From the NCBI RefSeq assembly GCF_021496665.1, contig NZ_CP071246.1, positions 1,364,001 through 1,428,000 of the forward strand: a stretch of DNA of 64,000 nt, written 5' to 3'. The notes beneath the pieces are model-generated. The model was given only the letters and a program-made list of their open reading frames with translations. It did not search any database and was not told where the DNA came from. Both the position numbers and the translations under genes were made by a program. The stretch comes from Corynebacterium sp. CNCTC7651 (lineage in GTDB: Bacteria; Actinomycetota; Actinomycetes; Mycobacteriales; Mycobacteriaceae). Below are positions 53,209-63,582 of this stretch, in pieces. The first letter of the stretch is position 1, and every line of letters starts with the position of its first letter.

Positions 53209-53700
53209 ATGCGCAACTTCCGCAACGCAGCAGTCGCCTCCGCCACTGCCCTCGCTCTGATCGCTTCCGGCACCACCGCCGCTCTCGCTCAGGATGTCGA
53301 GGTCAAGATCAAGACCAACGACACCATCTCCGTTGAGCTGCCGGAAACCACCAATGCTGCTGACGCTTCTGACCGCGAGGTGCTGCACACCGGCACCCAG
53401 GGCAACGTAGCGTTCAAGGGCTTCGCAAAGTCCGACGACAAGAAGCCGGGCGATATCATCTCTGACGCTGTCGATGGCGCAAATCAGGGCAAGGGTTCTT
53501 CTAGGGCCCTGTCTGGCCTGGACACCGACAAGCGCTTCGACGGCCGCGACGCTTTCGGCAAGGAAACCAACTGGCAGAACATGCCGCAGTGGTCCCGCAT
53601 CTGGGTTGACGCCACCATCGTCGGCGGCATCGGCGCCCTGATCGGCCTGCTCATCGCTGGTGTGAACTTCCTGAAGTTCAACGGCGTCCTGCCGCGCTAA
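53209..53700 (+). CDS. Exported protein with C-terminal membrane segment, paralog of 52768-53157
   Basis: The 163-residue product starts MRNFRNAAVASATALALIAS with a signal peptide cleaved near ALA-QD, as in its neighbour. The mature part differs but keeps the end plan: a tryptophan-containing stretch (WQNMPQWSRIWVDA), one hydrophobic segment (IVGGIGALIGLLIAGVNFLKF) and a basic end. GAAGGAAC precedes the ATG. Preferred-codon bias is strong. Together the two look like tandem, abundant envelope proteins of corynebacteria with unknown function. Confidence 0.75.
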   Translation: MRNFRNAAVASATALALIASGTTAALAQDVEVKIKTNDTISVELPETTNAADASDREVLHTGTQGNVAFKGFAKSDDKKPGDIISDAVDGANQGKGSSRALSGLDTDKRFDGRDAFGKETNWQNMPQWSRIWVDATIVGGIGALIGLLIAGVNFLKFNGVLPR

Positions 53701-53728
53701 GCTTTCGCCGGCTTGCCGGCACACTAGA

Positions 53729-53765
53729 GCTCCCGCCACGATCTCAACCGTGGACGGGAGCTTTT
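53729..53765 (+). terminator. Terminator after the exported-protein pair
   Basis: GCTCCCG-CCACG pairs with CGTGG-A-CGGGAGC, leaving one bulged base, and is followed by TTTTAGTTT. It ends the 52768-53700 unit. Confidence 0.85.
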
Positions 53766-53790
53766 AGTTTCTCCGCCTAGAACTGGTCGG

Positions 53791-54237
53791 TCAGATTAAT
53801 CCTTGAGCGCGAAGCAGGTGCGCCTCCCGCGGGTCGAGTTTCCCGTCGCTGGTCAACATCTCCGCGGGGGCATTTGCCTCATCCACGTACATTGTCCAGC
53901 CAAACGTTTCCTGCACCTCGATCAGCCCGCGAGGGACTTCGCCCAGTAGACGGATGAGACTGACGGGCTCCCCCGTTTCGCCCTCACCCGGTGCGGGAAC
54001 GTACAGGGCGAACTTCACCTCGCCGTTTTCCTCAGCCGCTCTCCGATCGGCTTCGTCGATCGCTTGGTGGACATCATCCGCGCCGCGGATCACTTCGGTC
54101 CACTGGGCGTGGTAGTACCGCTCCCCGTCGTAGCGCAGCACCCAGAAATAGGCGACGTAAAACGGTGTCGCGTACTGCGGGTCGGTGGGAACGCGAAGCG
54201 CCTTTTCGTCGAAAAGCATCGAGCAAACGTCGCCCAT
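53791..54237 (-). CDS. Hypothetical protein
   Basis: I do not recognise this 148-residue soluble protein. It is rich in aromatic residues in the first half (YATPFYVAYFWVLRYDGERYYHAQW) and acidic overall, with no signal peptide or membrane segment. GAGGCTTAGG upstream supports the ATG at 54237; an internal ATG at 54219 is alternative. It follows map by 11 bp and could be cotranscribed. A T-variant of the 11-mer (54207-54217) encodes its LFDE near the start. Confidence 0.65.
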   Translation of the reverse strand: MGDVCSMLFDEKALRVPTDPQYATPFYVAYFWVLRYDGERYYHAQWTEVIRGADDVHQAIDEADRRAAEENGEVKFALYVPAPGEGETGEPVSLIRLLGEVPRGLIEVQETFGWTMYVDEANAPAEMLTSDGKLDPREAHLLRAQGLI

Positions 54238-54248
54238 GGCCTAAGCCT

Positions 54249-55145
54249 CTACCCCAGCATCAGCTGACCGGCTGCAACATCGGCGTCGGGGATGGTCAGG
54301 ATCTCGTTGCCATCATCCGTGATCACAATTGTGTGCTCGAACTGCGCGGTGTATTCGCCGTCCTTGTTCTGCACGGTCCAACCGTCATCCCAGATGTCGT
54401 AAGGCAGCTCACCGAGGTTAATCATCGGCTCGATGGTCAGGGTCATGCCAGGTTCGAGAACATCGCGGTACGCGTCAGAGTCGTAGTGCAGCACCACAAG
54501 CCCGTTGTGGAACGTCGGACCAACACCGTGGCCGGTGAAATCGGTGACCACGTTGTAGCCGAAGCGCTTGGCGTAAGACTCGATCACGCGCCCGATCACG
54601 TTAATCTCCCGGCCCGGCTTGGCGGCCTTGATGCCGCGCATCATCGCCTGGTACGTGCGTTCCACCAAAAGGCGGTGCTCCTCCGCCACCTCGCCCGCCA
54701 TGAAGGTGGCGTTCGTATCGCCGTGCACGCCGTTCTTGTACGCGGTGACATCGATATTGGCAATGTCGCCTTCCTGAATCACCGTCGTATCCGGGATACC
54801 GTGGCAGACGATCTCGTTCAAAGAAATGCAAGAAGACTTCGTGTACCCGCGGTACCCCAGGGTCGACGGGTAGGCGCCGTGATCCAGCAGATACTCGTGC
54901 ACGACGGCGTCTACGGCATCCGTCGTCACGCCCGGCTTGATCTCAGCACCGGCGAGCGCGAGGGCGTTGGCGGCAATCTTGCTCGCCTCGCGCATCTTTT
55001 CAATCGTCTCTGCCGTCTGAATCAGCGGCTCGCCGATGTTCTCTTGGACGGTGTCCTTCCATGCGTACTCCGGCCGCTCGATTGAAGCCGGAACTTTCCG
55101 GATCGGAGTGGGTTTGCCTGGATGTAGCTTTCCGCGTGGATTCAT
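54249..55145 (-). CDS. map: Methionine aminopeptidase, type I with N-terminal extension
   Basis: The 298-residue enzyme removes initiator methionine. The N-terminal extension with [11 protein letters not shown] is the SH3-ligand-like motif of actinobacterial MetAP1c. The catalytic core has metal ligands in [29 protein letters not shown] and AQFEHT. All five ligands appear present. It is followed by the hypothetical gene and preceded by the lipoprotein PBP gene. Confidence 0.95.
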   Translation of the reverse strand: MNPRGKLHPGKPTPIRKVPASIERPEYAWKDTVQENIGEPLIQTAETIEKMREASKIAANALALAGAEIKPGVTTDAVDAVVHEYLLDHGAYPSTLGYRGYTKSSCISLNEIVCHGIPDTTVIQEGDIANIDVTAYKNGVHGDTNATFMAGEVAEEHRLLVERTYQAMMRGIKAAKPGREINVIGRVIESYAKRFGYNVVTDFTGHGVGPTFHNGLVVLHYDSDAYRDVLEPGMTLTIEPMINLGELPYDIWDDGWTVQNKDGEYTAQFEHTIVITDDGNEILTIPDADVAAGQLMLG

Positions 55146-55233
55146 AGGGTCAATGGTAGCCCCACCCGCAGAGTACCCACCGCAGGCTGTCTAGACCCCG
55201 CTGTCCACACCGCGCTGCTCCCCGCTGCCCCCG

Positions 55234-57063
55234 TTACATCCCGCGCGCTTGGTCAAGGTTGCTCAGCATCGAGTTGGTCAGGCTCACCGCGGCCTGGGAG
55301 CCGCCGCCCAGCACCACCAGGGTGGCGAAAGCGATGTCGTCCTCCACCCGGTACCCGGTGAACCAGGAATGGGAGCCGCCGAAGATCTCGGCCTCGCCAG
55401 TCTTGCCGCGAATATCGCCCGATGCACTGAAACCGCCCGCCGTGCCGCCCGGCGCGGTGACAGCGGCCATGAGGTCGCGGAGTTGGTCAATCACTTCAGG
55501 TTTCAGCGCTTCCGCCTCGCCGGAAACCTCCGTCGTCTCCCCGGCAACGAGGTACGGCGTAGGCATCGAACCATGCGCCGCGGTGGCAGAGACCAGCGCC
55601 ATACCGAAAGGACTCGCCAAATCGTAGCCCTGGCCGTAACCGGCCTCTGTGCGGTCCAGCGGAGTCTCCCCCACCGGGATCGACCCGGTGAACGTATCCA
55701 GGCCCGGGATCGTGAAGTCCACGCCCAACCCGAACTGCCTGCCCACGTCCGCGAGTTCGCCGGGGGCGAGTTGCGTGGAGATATCCGCGAACGTGGTGTT
55801 GCACGAGCGCGCGAACGCGGTGCGCAGGGGCACGCTGCCGAGGCTGAAGCCTGCGTAGTTGGTCACCACACGTCCGTAGATATTCATGGTGCCCGGGCAC
55901 GGCACGACGCTTTCCGGGGTCAGCCCCTTGCGCTCCAACCCCGCGGCGGAGGTGATGATCTTGAACGTGGAGCCCGGCGGGTACTGCCCCATGGTGGCCA
56001 AGTTGCCCTCCCGGTCCGCCGCCGGGGTCTGTGCGATCGCTAGCACCCCTCCCGTGGACGGCCGGATTGCCACGATCATGGCCTGCTGGCCCGCCACCGG
56101 CTCTAGCGCCTGCTCCGCCGCAAGCTGCACTTGGTGGTCCAGGCTCACCTCGACCGCTGGTGCCGGCGCGGGGTCTGCGCGCTCCACCTGCTCATATTCC
56201 GCGCCGTTCTCGTTGACCACGCTGACGCTCCAGCCGGGATTGCCCTCTAAGTCATCCCCCACCAACTGTCCGATGCGCGCCATGATGTCCGGCGCAAAGC
56301 CGGGATCCACGTTCACCATCGCGGCTTCCTCGTTCAACCGCACCCCGGGCACGCCGGCAAGGTTCTGTTCGAGCACGTGCCTGGCAGCGCTCGGTACCAG
56401 CGCCACTGCATACGTCCCGCGTGCTTCTTCGAGGCTCGCGGTGAGGTCGGCGGCGTCCACACGCGGCACTGCCCCATCGACGTCGCGAGCTGCGTCGAGC
56501 GCGGTGGCGATCCGGTGCGCCGTGTCCGGGGCGGATTGCATGCCCGCGGTATCCACCAGCACGCGGTAGGCCACGCCTGGCCGCAGAAGCTCAACGCCAT
56601 CGGAGGAGATGACGCTTGCTGGGCGGGCAGCGATAGAGCGAAGCTCCAGGTGCTGGTGGGCGCCGAGCTTGGGGTGGATGATGGCCGGCTGCCACCGCAC
56701 CGTCCATTCCTCCGCAGTTTGGGTCAGCGTCATGTGCGCGTCGTATGTGAAGGTGCGGTCCCGCGGCAATTCCCACGTCATCTCATACGTGGCCGTGGCG
56801 ATGTTGTCGGTCTGGCTCACGTCCTTCAGCTCGGCTGAAAGTGTCTCAGCCTGTAAACCTTCCCAGCTGGCGGAAAGGGAGGATTCGGCGGCGGAGGGAT
56901 CGTCGACAAGCGATGCAAGCACAGAGGCATCGCGGGACTCAAGTGCGGCGAGGAGTTTCGCGGCGGTGGGTTCTGCGTCGTTCGGGCGGGGCGTGCAGGC
57001 GACCAGCCCAACCGCAGCCAGCAGCACGCTGGTGAACAGGGCGACAAGGCGACGCAGGGGCAT
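55234..57063 (-). CDS. Lipoprotein class B penicillin-binding protein (transpeptidase)
   Basis: The 609-residue protein has a lipobox (VGLVAC), an NTF2-like MecA_N domain (about 35-150), a dimerisation domain, and a transpeptidase domain with all three active-site motifs: SxxK in PPGSTFKI, SxN in ARSCNTT and KTG in RGKTGEAE. It crosslinks peptidoglycan at the cell surface. Being a lipoprotein rather than a membrane-spanning PBP is typical of the corynebacterial PBP2b-like enzyme next to map. The start is placed at the ATG 57063 by the signal peptide. Confidence 0.92.
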   Translation of the reverse strand: MPLRRLVALFTSVLLAAVGLVACTPRPNDAEPTAAKLLAALESRDASVLASLVDDPSAAESSLSASWEGLQAETLSAELKDVSQTDNIATATYEMTWELPRDRTFTYDAHMTLTQTAEEWTVRWQPAIIHPKLGAHQHLELRSIAARPASVISSDGVELLRPGVAYRVLVDTAGMQSAPDTAHRIATALDAARDVDGAVPRVDAADLTASLEEARGTYAVALVPSAARHVLEQNLAGVPGVRLNEEAAMVNVDPGFAPDIMARIGQLVGDDLEGNPGWSVSVVNENGAEYEQVERADPAPAPAVEVSLDHQVQLAAEQALEPVAGQQAMIVAIRPSTGGVLAIAQTPAADREGNLATMGQYPPGSTFKIITSAAGLERKGLTPESVVPCPGTMNIYGRVVTNYAGFSLGSVPLRTAFARSCNTTFADISTQLAPGELADVGRQFGLGVDFTIPGLDTFTGSIPVGETPLDRTEAGYGQGYDLASPFGMALVSATAAHGSMPTPYLVAGETTEVSGEAEALKPEVIDQLRDLMAAVTAPGGTAGGFSASGDIRGKTGEAEIFGGSHSWFTGYRVEDDIAFATLVVLGGGSQAAVSLTNSMLSNLDQARGM

Positions 57064-57124
57064 GGAAAGACGGTAGCAGCACCGGAGAGCTCCCCGGCGC
57101 TGCCACTCGAAACCGCGACTGCGT

Positions 57125-58288
57125 CTAGCGGGTGACCTTGACCTCTGCCTTGGCGCCGGCGATCTCCTCGAGGCCCTCCTCCTCAGCGATGCGCAGCGCG
57201 TGCGCAATCAGGGTTTCCACGATCTTGGACTCCGGAACCGTCTCCACGACCTCGCCCTTGACGAAAATCTGGCCCTTGCCGTTGCCGGAGGCCACGCCGA
57301 GGTCTGCATCCCGTGCCTCGCCCGGGCCGTTGACCACGCAGCCCATGACGGCGACGCGCAGCGGGAACTCCATGCCCTCCAGACCAGCGGTGACTTCCTC
57401 CGCCAGCTTGTACACGTCCACCTGGGCGCGACCGCAGGACGGGCAGGACACAATCTCCAGCTTGCGTGGGCGCAGGTTGAGCGACTGCAGGATCTGGTCG
57501 CCCACCTTGATCTCCTCCACCGGGTCGGCGGAGAGGGACACGCGGATGGTGTCGCCGATACCTTCAGCCAGCAGTGCGCCGAACGCGACGGAGGACTTGA
57601 TGGTGCCCATGAACTTCGGACCGGCCTCCGTCACACCGAGGTGCAGCGGGTAATCGGTCTTCGCGGCGAGCTGGCGGTACGCCTCCACCATCAGCACAGG
57701 GTCGGAGTGCTTCACGGAAATAGCAATGTCGCCGTAACCGTACTCCTCGAACAACCCAGCCTCGTAGATAGCGGACTCCACCAGCGCCTCAGGCGTGGCC
57801 TTGCCGTACTTCTCCAGCAAGCGCTTATCCAGGGAGCCGCCGTTGACGCCGATGCGGATCGGGATGCCGGCATCGCCCGCCGCCTTTGCAACTTCCTTCA
57901 CACGCCCGTCAAACTCCTTGATGTTGCCCGGGTTCACACGTACCGCGGCGCAACCCGCATCAATCGCGGCGAAGATGTACTTCGGCTGGAAGTGGATGTC
58001 CGCGATCACCGGGATGGGGGACTTCGCGGCAATTGCCGGCAGCGCTTCCGCATCGACGGTCTTCGGGCACGCCACGCGGACGATGTCGCAGCCTGCGGTT
58101 GCGAGTTGCGCAATCTGCTGCAGGGTGGCGTTAATGTCGTGCGTCTTCGTGGTGGTCATGGACTGGACCGTGATCGGGTAATCCGACCCCACGCCCACAC
58201 CACCAACCATCAGCTGGCGGGTTTTGCGCCGCGGCGCCAGAACCGGTGGCGGACCTTCAGGAATACCTAGACCGATGGGCAGACTCAT
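57125..58288 (-). CDS. ispG: 4-hydroxy-3-methylbut-2-en-1-yl diphosphate synthase
   Basis: The 387-residue iron-sulphur enzyme performs the penultimate step of the MEP isoprenoid pathway. The N-terminal TIM barrel opens with [15 protein letters not shown] and contains [29 protein letters not shown]. The C-terminal cluster ligands are in SCPSCGR and [16 protein letters not shown]. The ATG at 58288 follows TAGAGT by 8 nt, suggesting a leaderless transcript; a GTG at 58294 is in frame. dxr, the second MEP step, is two genes upstream. Confidence 0.95.
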   Translation of the reverse strand: MSLPIGLGIPEGPPPVLAPRRKTRQLMVGGVGVGSDYPITVQSMTTTKTHDINATLQQIAQLATAGCDIVRVACPKTVDAEALPAIAAKSPIPVIADIHFQPKYIFAAIDAGCAAVRVNPGNIKEFDGRVKEVAKAAGDAGIPIRIGVNGGSLDKRLLEKYGKATPEALVESAIYEAGLFEEYGYGDIAISVKHSDPVLMVEAYRQLAAKTDYPLHLGVTEAGPKFMGTIKSSVAFGALLAEGIGDTIRVSLSADPVEEIKVGDQILQSLNLRPRKLEIVSCPSCGRAQVDVYKLAEEVTAGLEGMEFPLRVAVMGCVVNGPGEARDADLGVASGNGKGQIFVKGEVVETVPESKIVETLIAHALRIAEEEGLEEIAGAKAEVKVTR

Positions 58289-58308
58289 GGTCACCTACTC
58301 TAGCACCG

Positions 58309-59517
58309 CTAGCCGAATATCCTGACTGGGTTGATCACGTCCGCCACCATGACAAATAGGCCGATAAGCAGCAACGCGGCCGCCATGGCGTATGTCAGGG
58401 GCATGAGCTTTTCGTAATTCACCGGAGCCCCCGGCGGCAGGCCCCGCAGCCGCCGGAAGAAGTCGCGCACCTTCTCGTAGATGATGACGGCGATGTGCCC
58501 GCCATCCAAAGGCGGCAGCGGCACGAGGTTGAACAGGGCAAGGAAGAAGTTCAAGCTGGCCAGCATCATCCAGAACAGCGGCCAGAGGCTGCGCTCCACC
58601 AGCTCACCGCCGGCGCGGGACGCGCCGATCACGCTCACTGGCCCCTCGATATCGCGCTCCGCACCGAAAATGGATGCCACCACGCCGGGGACCTTCCCCG
58701 GAAACGCGATGAGCCCGTCCACCGTGGCGCCGAGCATTTCGCCGCTGAACTTCAACGTCGCGGGCACGGCCTCGACGGGCCCGAACTGCTTCACCCCGTC
58801 CTTGATCGGCGCGCTGGCCATGCCGATTGCGCCGGCGGTGAACGCTTCACCGGTTTGGGGGTTGAGGCGCGTCACCTCGTCCACGTGCACGGTCAGCGTC
58901 ATGGGCTGGTCCCCGCGCACAATGTCGAAGCGTACGTCTTCACCGGGGCGCGCAAGCACATACTGGCGGACCTCGACGAAGGATTCGACTGCCTGGCCGT
59001 CCATCGCCATCACAGCGTCGCCTTCCTGGAACCCCGCCGCTTCCGCCGGCCCTTCCCCGGTGCAGGGCGCGAGCGTTTCCGCGTCCACCTGGTCCGAGGT
59101 GCAGGTCAGCTCACCCACCCGCGGCGTTCGGTCCGCGTCCGGGTTCGGAATGCCGGAGCTTATTGCCACAAAGTAAATCAGCACCACGCCGATCAGCAGG
59201 TTCATCACAATGCCGCCGGCCATGACAGCGATACGCTGCCACGCCGGCTTATTCACCATCGCATGCGGCGCTTCTTCCGCGGTGAGCTGGTCCTGGGCGG
59301 TCATGCCCGCAATTTCGCAAAAGCCGCCGAAGGGCAGCGCCGCGATGCCGTACTCGGTGTGGCCGCGGGTGGTAGACCACACTGTGGGGCCGAAGCCAAT
59401 AAAGTAACGGCGCACCCGCATGCCAAACGCACGCGCAGTGAACATGTGCCCCGCCTCGTGCAACGCGATTGATGCTGCGATGCCGAGTGCGAAGAGCAGG
59501 ATTCCGATTGCCCCCAA
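58309..59517 (-). CDS. rip1: Site-2 protease, RseP/Rip1 family (M50)
   Basis: The 402-residue intramembrane metalloprotease has the zinc motif HEAGH in the first membrane helix, followed by FGMRVRRYFIGFGPTVWS, a PDZ domain (about 125-240), and the second catalytic motif NLVPLPPLDGGH. Family members cleave anti-sigma factors and other membrane proteins. The start is probably a TTG at 59517, 3 bp after the dxr stop, with GGCGGA upstream; no ATG or GTG precedes the HEAGH helix. The dxr-rip1-ispG order is standard for actinobacteria. Confidence 0.93.
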   Translation of the reverse strand: MGAIGILLFALGIAASIALHEAGHMFTARAFGMRVRRYFIGFGPTVWSTTRGHTEYGIAALPFGGFCEIAGMTAQDQLTAEEAPHAMVNKPAWQRIAVMAGGIVMNLLIGVVLIYFVAISSGIPNPDADRTPRVGELTCTSDQVDAETLAPCTGEGPAEAAGFQEGDAVMAMDGQAVESFVEVRQYVLARPGEDVRFDIVRGDQPMTLTVHVDEVTRLNPQTGEAFTAGAIGMASAPIKDGVKQFGPVEAVPATLKFSGEMLGATVDGLIAFPGKVPGVVASIFGAERDIEGPVSVIGASRAGGELVERSLWPLFWMMLASLNFFLALFNLVPLPPLDGGHIAVIIYEKVRDFFRRLRGLPPGAPVNYEKLMPLTYAMAAALLLIGLFVMVADVINPVRIFG

Positions 59518-59520
59518 GGG

Positions 59521-60681
59521 TTATCCGCCGATCCGCTCGACTGCGGCGGCCGCCTCTTCGCGCGCCCGCGAATCCACAGCAAGCACGTCCTCGACCCCGC
59601 TGGGCGCGTCTGCGTAAGCACCTGCGCCATCGAGCACCGCAGCGACGACATCCACAATTTCGGGGAAACGGATACGGCCTGCAAAAAACGCATCCACAGC
59701 GACCTCGTTCGCCGCGTTGTACACCGCGGGATACGGGTCCCCCTGCTTGGCCGCCGCGCGAGCAAGTTCCACAGCGGGGAACGCGGCGGTATCCAGCGGC
59801 TCGAACGTCCACTCAATTGCCTTGGAGAAGTCCAGAGCAGGCTGCGCGCCGGCTACTCGGCCCGGCCACGCCAGCGCGTGCGCGATCGGCATCTTCATCG
59901 ACGGCGGGGAGGCCTGCGCGATGGAAGCGCCGTCCACAAAGGTGACCATGGAGTGGACCACAGACTGCGGGTGCACGGTCACGTCGATGATGTCCGGATC
60001 GATGCCGAACAGCAGCGAGGCCTCGATGAGCTCGAGGCCCTTGTTCACCATGGTGGCGGAGTTGATGGTGTTCATCGTGCCCATTGACCACGTCGGGTGC
60101 GTCACCGCCTGCTCAGGCGTCACATCCATCATGCGTTCGCGGCTCCACCCGCGGAATGGCCCGCCGGATGCAGTGAGCACGAAGCGGGAAACCTCGCTTG
60201 CGCGGCCTGCGCGCAGGCACTGCGCCATCGCGGAGTGCTCTGAATCCACCGGTACGAGCTGCCCGTCCCCTGCGCGGTCGAGCACCAGACGCCCACCGGC
60301 CACCAAGGATTCCTTGTTCGCCAGCGCGAGTACTGCCCCTGTGTCCAGCGCCGCGAGGGTGGAGCTCAGACCGGCCGCGCCCACGAGGGCGTTGAGTACC
60401 ACGTCCGCCTGCTCTGCTTCGACGAGTCGCCGCGCGGCATCCTGTCCCGCAATCACGTCTCCGCCCAGCGCCGCGCTGATCTCCGCCGCGGCGCCGTCGC
60501 GCTGCACAGCAACTTGGCCGGATTGAAGGCCGAACTCCCGCGCCTGCGCCACGACGGCGGCCGGATCACTGCCGGCAGCAGCGATACCCACCACCTCGAA
60601 CGCGTCGCGGTTGGCGCGGATTACCTCAGCAGCTTGCGTGCCAATTGATCCGGTGGAACCCAAAATGAGGATCTTCTTCAC
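59521..60681 (-). CDS. dxr: 1-deoxy-D-xylulose 5-phosphate reductoisomerase
   Basis: The 386-residue enzyme forms MEP from DXP with NADPH, the committed step of the MEP pathway. Motifs are [40 protein letters not shown] and the metal-site region [27 protein letters not shown]. The start is a GTG at 60681 ([12 protein letters not shown]). A longer in-frame extension is open but would overlap the promoter region of the divergent gene. Confidence 0.95.
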   Translation of the reverse strand: MKKILILGSTGSIGTQAAEVIRANRDAFEVVGIAAAGSDPAAVVAQAREFGLQSGQVAVQRDGAAAEISAALGGDVIAGQDAARRLVEAEQADVVLNALVGAAGLSSTLAALDTGAVLALANKESLVAGGRLVLDRAGDGQLVPVDSEHSAMAQCLRAGRASEVSRFVLTASGGPFRGWSRERMMDVTPEQAVTHPTWSMGTMNTINSATMVNKGLELIEASLLFGIDPDIIDVTVHPQSVVHSMVTFVDGASIAQASPPSMKMPIAHALAWPGRVAGAQPALDFSKAIEWTFEPLDTAAFPAVELARAAAKQGDPYPAVYNAANEVAVDAFFAGRIRFPEIVDVVAAVLDGAGAYADAPSGVEDVLAVDSRAREEAAAAVERIGG

Positions 60682-60829
60682 CCTGCCATTCTGGCACGGC
60701 CGGGCGGCACCCCTCGCGCCCTGCGGTAAAACTTTCGGTGGTTTGGGGGTATTCAGTCGCGTGGTGCACACCGGCTGTGCGACAATGGCCCTAACTATTG
60801 TTTACCTTTGTTCATCCTTGAAAAGGAGC

Positions 60830-61336
60830 ATGGCTGTGGCCCACCACGCTAAGAAGCAGGAACCGCAGGTCTACAACGGCGTTTCTGAGGCGGACGTGCC
60901 GTCGGCACGCTTTGGCTGGAGCGAGCTGAGCCGCGGGACCATCCAGATCGCCGGCTGGATCTCCGTGCTGTTCCTCGTCGCTTTCAACTTCGGTAACCAC
61001 CAGGGCCACGTGGAGACGATCTGGCTGATTACCCTCGCAGTACTGATCGCCCTCGGCCTGATCATCCACGCGACCGAGCCGAAGCTCTCCCAGGTCCGCA
61101 CCGTCACTGCGCACAACAAGCCGCAGGGCCACCGCGAACCGGACTGGGCATACGACCAGAAGACGCTGTCCGGTGCTTACGAGCACCTGGATGAGCGCCA
61201 GCTGCGCGCCCTGAACATCGACCCGGCCCGCATCACCCACCTGCGCCCGCAGCAGCAGGCTGTCGCCGCTCCGGTGCAGACCACCGAGCGCGTCGAGGTT
61301 GTGAAGGTAGCTCCGCGCGCGAAGCACTCCCGCTAA
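60830..61336 (+). CDS. DUF2631 family membrane protein
   Basis: The 168-residue protein has two adjacent membrane segments (about residues 40-58 and 64-80, IQIAGWISVLFLVAFNFGNH and VETIWLITLAVLIALGLIIH) and a hydrophilic C-terminal half rich in Gln, Val and Arg. It matches the DUF2631 family found next to dxr in Actinobacteria; the function is unknown. AAAAGGAG precedes the ATG at 60830. It is flanked by a terminator at 61359. Confidence 0.82.
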   Translation: MAVAHHAKKQEPQVYNGVSEADVPSARFGWSELSRGTIQIAGWISVLFLVAFNFGNHQGHVETIWLITLAVLIALGLIIHATEPKLSQVRTVTAHNKPQGHREPDWAYDQKTLSGAYEHLDERQLRALNIDPARITHLRPQQQAVAAPVQTTERVEVVKVAPRAKHSR

Positions 61337-61358
61337 ACTCGCGCACCGCACACAACGC

Positions 61359-61389
61359 AAGCCCGGTCCCCGCAAGGGATCGGGCTTTA
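61359..61389. terminator. Bidirectional terminator between DUF2631 gene and rlmN
   Basis: AAGCCCGGTCCC pairs with GGGATCGGGCTT around CGCAA, with a T run on the plus side and TTG on the minus side. It is followed by GCTTGCCGACGTTCGC, a degenerate relative of the repeated 11-mer and its flank. Confidence 0.8.
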
Positions 61390-61422
61390 TGCTTGCCGAC
61401 GTTCGCTGCTACTTAACTCTTA

Positions 61423-62535
61423 CTACCCAGCCTTTTCGTCCGCCGCCAGCTGCCCGCACGCGGCCGCAATTTCCTGCCCCTTGGTATCGCGCACCGTGCA
61501 GGTCACGCCCTGGGCGATGACGCGGCGCACAAACTCATCCTGGCGCGCCTTCGGCGAAGCATCCCATTTCGAACCCGGGGTTGGGTTCAGCGGAATCAAG
61601 TTCACGTGCACCTTGGAACCAAGAGCCGCGTGGAGCTTCTTGCCTAGCATGTCCGCGCGGAAATCCTGGTCGTTGATGTCCCGGATCAGCGCATACTCGA
61701 TGGACACGCGGCGCCCGGACTGATCGGCGTAGTAGCGCGCAGCGTCCAGCACCTCCGCAACCTCGTAGCGGTTATTCATGGGCACCAGCTCGTCCCGCAG
61801 CTCGTCGTCAGGCGTGTGCAGGGAAACGGCGAGCGTGCAAGACAAGCCCTCGTCCGCAAGCCTGCGAATCTGCGGGGCGAGCCCCACAGTAGAAACCGTG
61901 ACGTTGCGCTGAGAGATGCCGAAACCGTCCGGCGAAGGCTGGGTGATCTGGCGCACCGCGGAAACCACGCGGTTGTAGTTGGCCAACGGCTCGCCCATGC
62001 CCATGAATACGATGTTGGACAAGCGGGAGCCCTCCGCCTGCATCATCGCCGCGGCCTCGCGCACCTGGTCCACAATCTCCGCGGTAGACAAGTTGCGGTC
62101 CAGCCCGCCCTGGCCGGTTGCGCAGAACGGGCAAGCCATGCCGCAGCCAGCTTGGGAGGAGATGCAGAGCGTGGCGCGGTCCGGGTAGCGCATGAGCACA
62201 GACTCCAGCAGGATGCCGTCGTGGAGGCGCCACAATGTCTTTGTTGTGTCCCCGTTATCCGTTTCCACCTTGCGCACCGGGGTCAGCAGGGTAGGAAACA
62301 GCGCGTCCTTCACCACCTGGCGCTGCTGCTCGGGCAGGTCCGTCATGGTGAGCGGATCTGCCTCGAACTTGCCGTAGTAGTGGCGTGCGATCTGGTCGGC
62401 GCGGAACTTCGGCAAACCGAGCTCTTTCAGCGCTTCGATGCGCTCGGCCTTGTCAAGGTCGGCGAAGTGCTTCGGCGGCATGCCGCGCTTCGGCGCAAGC
62501 AGCTGGATCTGGGGAACATTGCCGGTCTCAGTCAT
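61423..62535 (-). CDS. rlmN: Dual-specificity RNA methyltransferase RlmN
   Basis: The 370-residue radical-SAM enzyme methylates C2 of A2503 in 23S rRNA and A37 in some tRNAs. The cluster motif CxxxCxxC is visible as CGMACPFC, with GMGEPLANY and [15 protein letters not shown]. Catalytic cysteines occur in the C-terminal [20 protein letters not shown]. Length and order are normal. It lies between the terminator and cdsA. Confidence 0.95.
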   Translation of the reverse strand: MTETGNVPQIQLLAPKRGMPPKHFADLDKAERIEALKELGLPKFRADQIARHYYGKFEADPLTMTDLPEQQRQVVKDALFPTLLTPVRKVETDNGDTTKTLWRLHDGILLESVLMRYPDRATLCISSQAGCGMACPFCATGQGGLDRNLSTAEIVDQVREAAAMMQAEGSRLSNIVFMGMGEPLANYNRVVSAVRQITQPSPDGFGISQRNVTVSTVGLAPQIRRLADEGLSCTLAVSLHTPDDELRDELVPMNNRYEVAEVLDAARYYADQSGRRVSIEYALIRDINDQDFRADMLGKKLHAALGSKVHVNLIPLNPTPGSKWDASPKARQDEFVRRVIAQGVTCTVRDTKGQEIAAACGQLAADEKAG

Positions 62536-62587
62536 AATGCGCCCATTGTTGCACGTCGCCGACGCGTGCGACCAATCTAGAAAGTAT

Positions 62588-63532
62588 CTAGAACGGGTTC
62601 ATCAGCACAGCGGCGTTCAGCAACGCGTAGGTGGCGGCTGCTGCCGGCAGCATGCCGTCCAGGCGGTCCATCAACCCGCCGTGCCCCGGCAGCAGGTTGG
62701 ACATGTCCTTGATGCCAAGCTCGCGCTTGAACTGGCTCTCCACAAGATCACCCATAGTGGCGCAGACAACGAGGGCAATGCCCATCACAATGCCCATCCA
62801 CCACGGTCCCTGGATGAGGAAGTGCACCACCAGCATACCGGTGATCACGCCGAAGACAATCGACCCAGCGAAGCCTTCCCAGCTCTTGTTCGGGCTCACC
62901 GCGGGCGCCATGGGGTGCGAGCCGAACATCACGCCGGCGACGTAGCCGCCGACATCGCTGGCGACGACGCAGAGCATGAACGCGAGGATGAAGTGGGAGC
63001 CCGGAATGCCCCCTTCATCAATCAGCGAGATCATCGCCGCGAATGAACCGAAGAGCGGAATCCACGTGAGCACGAAGATGCCCACCGCGGTATCACGCAG
63101 GTAATTCTCCGGTTTGGCGCCGCGGCCATTGTGGAACAGGCGCCAGAACATGAGGAACAGCACCGTGATGGCGTACGCGCCGACAAGACCGCCGGACGCG
63201 TAGATCGAGGACGCCCACAGCATGATCTGCCCCAGGATGATCAACAGCGTCCGGGGCTGCTGGTAGCCAGCCTCGCGCAGGCGCGTCAGCACCTCCCACA
63301 TCGCCAGCGCCACAGCGACGGCGACCAGCGGGTACCACGCCTTCGGCCCGACGAACACAGCGCCGATCACCAGCGCGCCCAGCACCACACCAGTTGTAAT
63401 CGCCGCCGGCAGGTCGCGCCCCGCCTTGTTCTTCGGCTTCGGCGCCTTCAGGTGCCCCGTCGGCCAACGGCTCGCCTGCGCACGCTCGGGCGATCCATCG
63501 GTGGCGGAGGTTCCGGGACGGGGTTCGGTCAC
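62588..63532 (-). CDS. cdsA: Phosphatidate cytidylyltransferase
   Basis: The 314-residue integral membrane enzyme makes CDP-diacylglycerol, the precursor used by pgsA-type enzymes. It has about eight membrane segments and the C-terminal CDS signature [19 protein letters not shown] followed by [13 protein letters not shown]. The N terminus is a 30-residue polar stretch. The start is a GTG at 63532. It follows frr on the same strand by 50 bp, the usual frr-cdsA-rlmN order. Confidence 0.93.
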   Translation of the reverse strand: MTEPRPGTSATDGSPERAQASRWPTGHLKAPKPKNKAGRDLPAAITTGVVLGALVIGAVFVGPKAWYPLVAVAVALAMWEVLTRLREAGYQQPRTLLIILGQIMLWASSIYASGGLVGAYAITVLFLMFWRLFHNGRGAKPENYLRDTAVGIFVLTWIPLFGSFAAMISLIDEGGIPGSHFILAFMLCVVASDVGGYVAGVMFGSHPMAPAVSPNKSWEGFAGSIVFGVITGMLVVHFLIQGPWWMGIVMGIALVVCATMGDLVESQFKRELGIKDMSNLLPGHGGLMDRLDGMLPAAAATYALLNAAVLMNPF

Positions 63533-63582
63533 GTGCAGGCTTTCTGTTGTGGGGCTTGGGCTTTACGACGTTTGAAAGAGAC

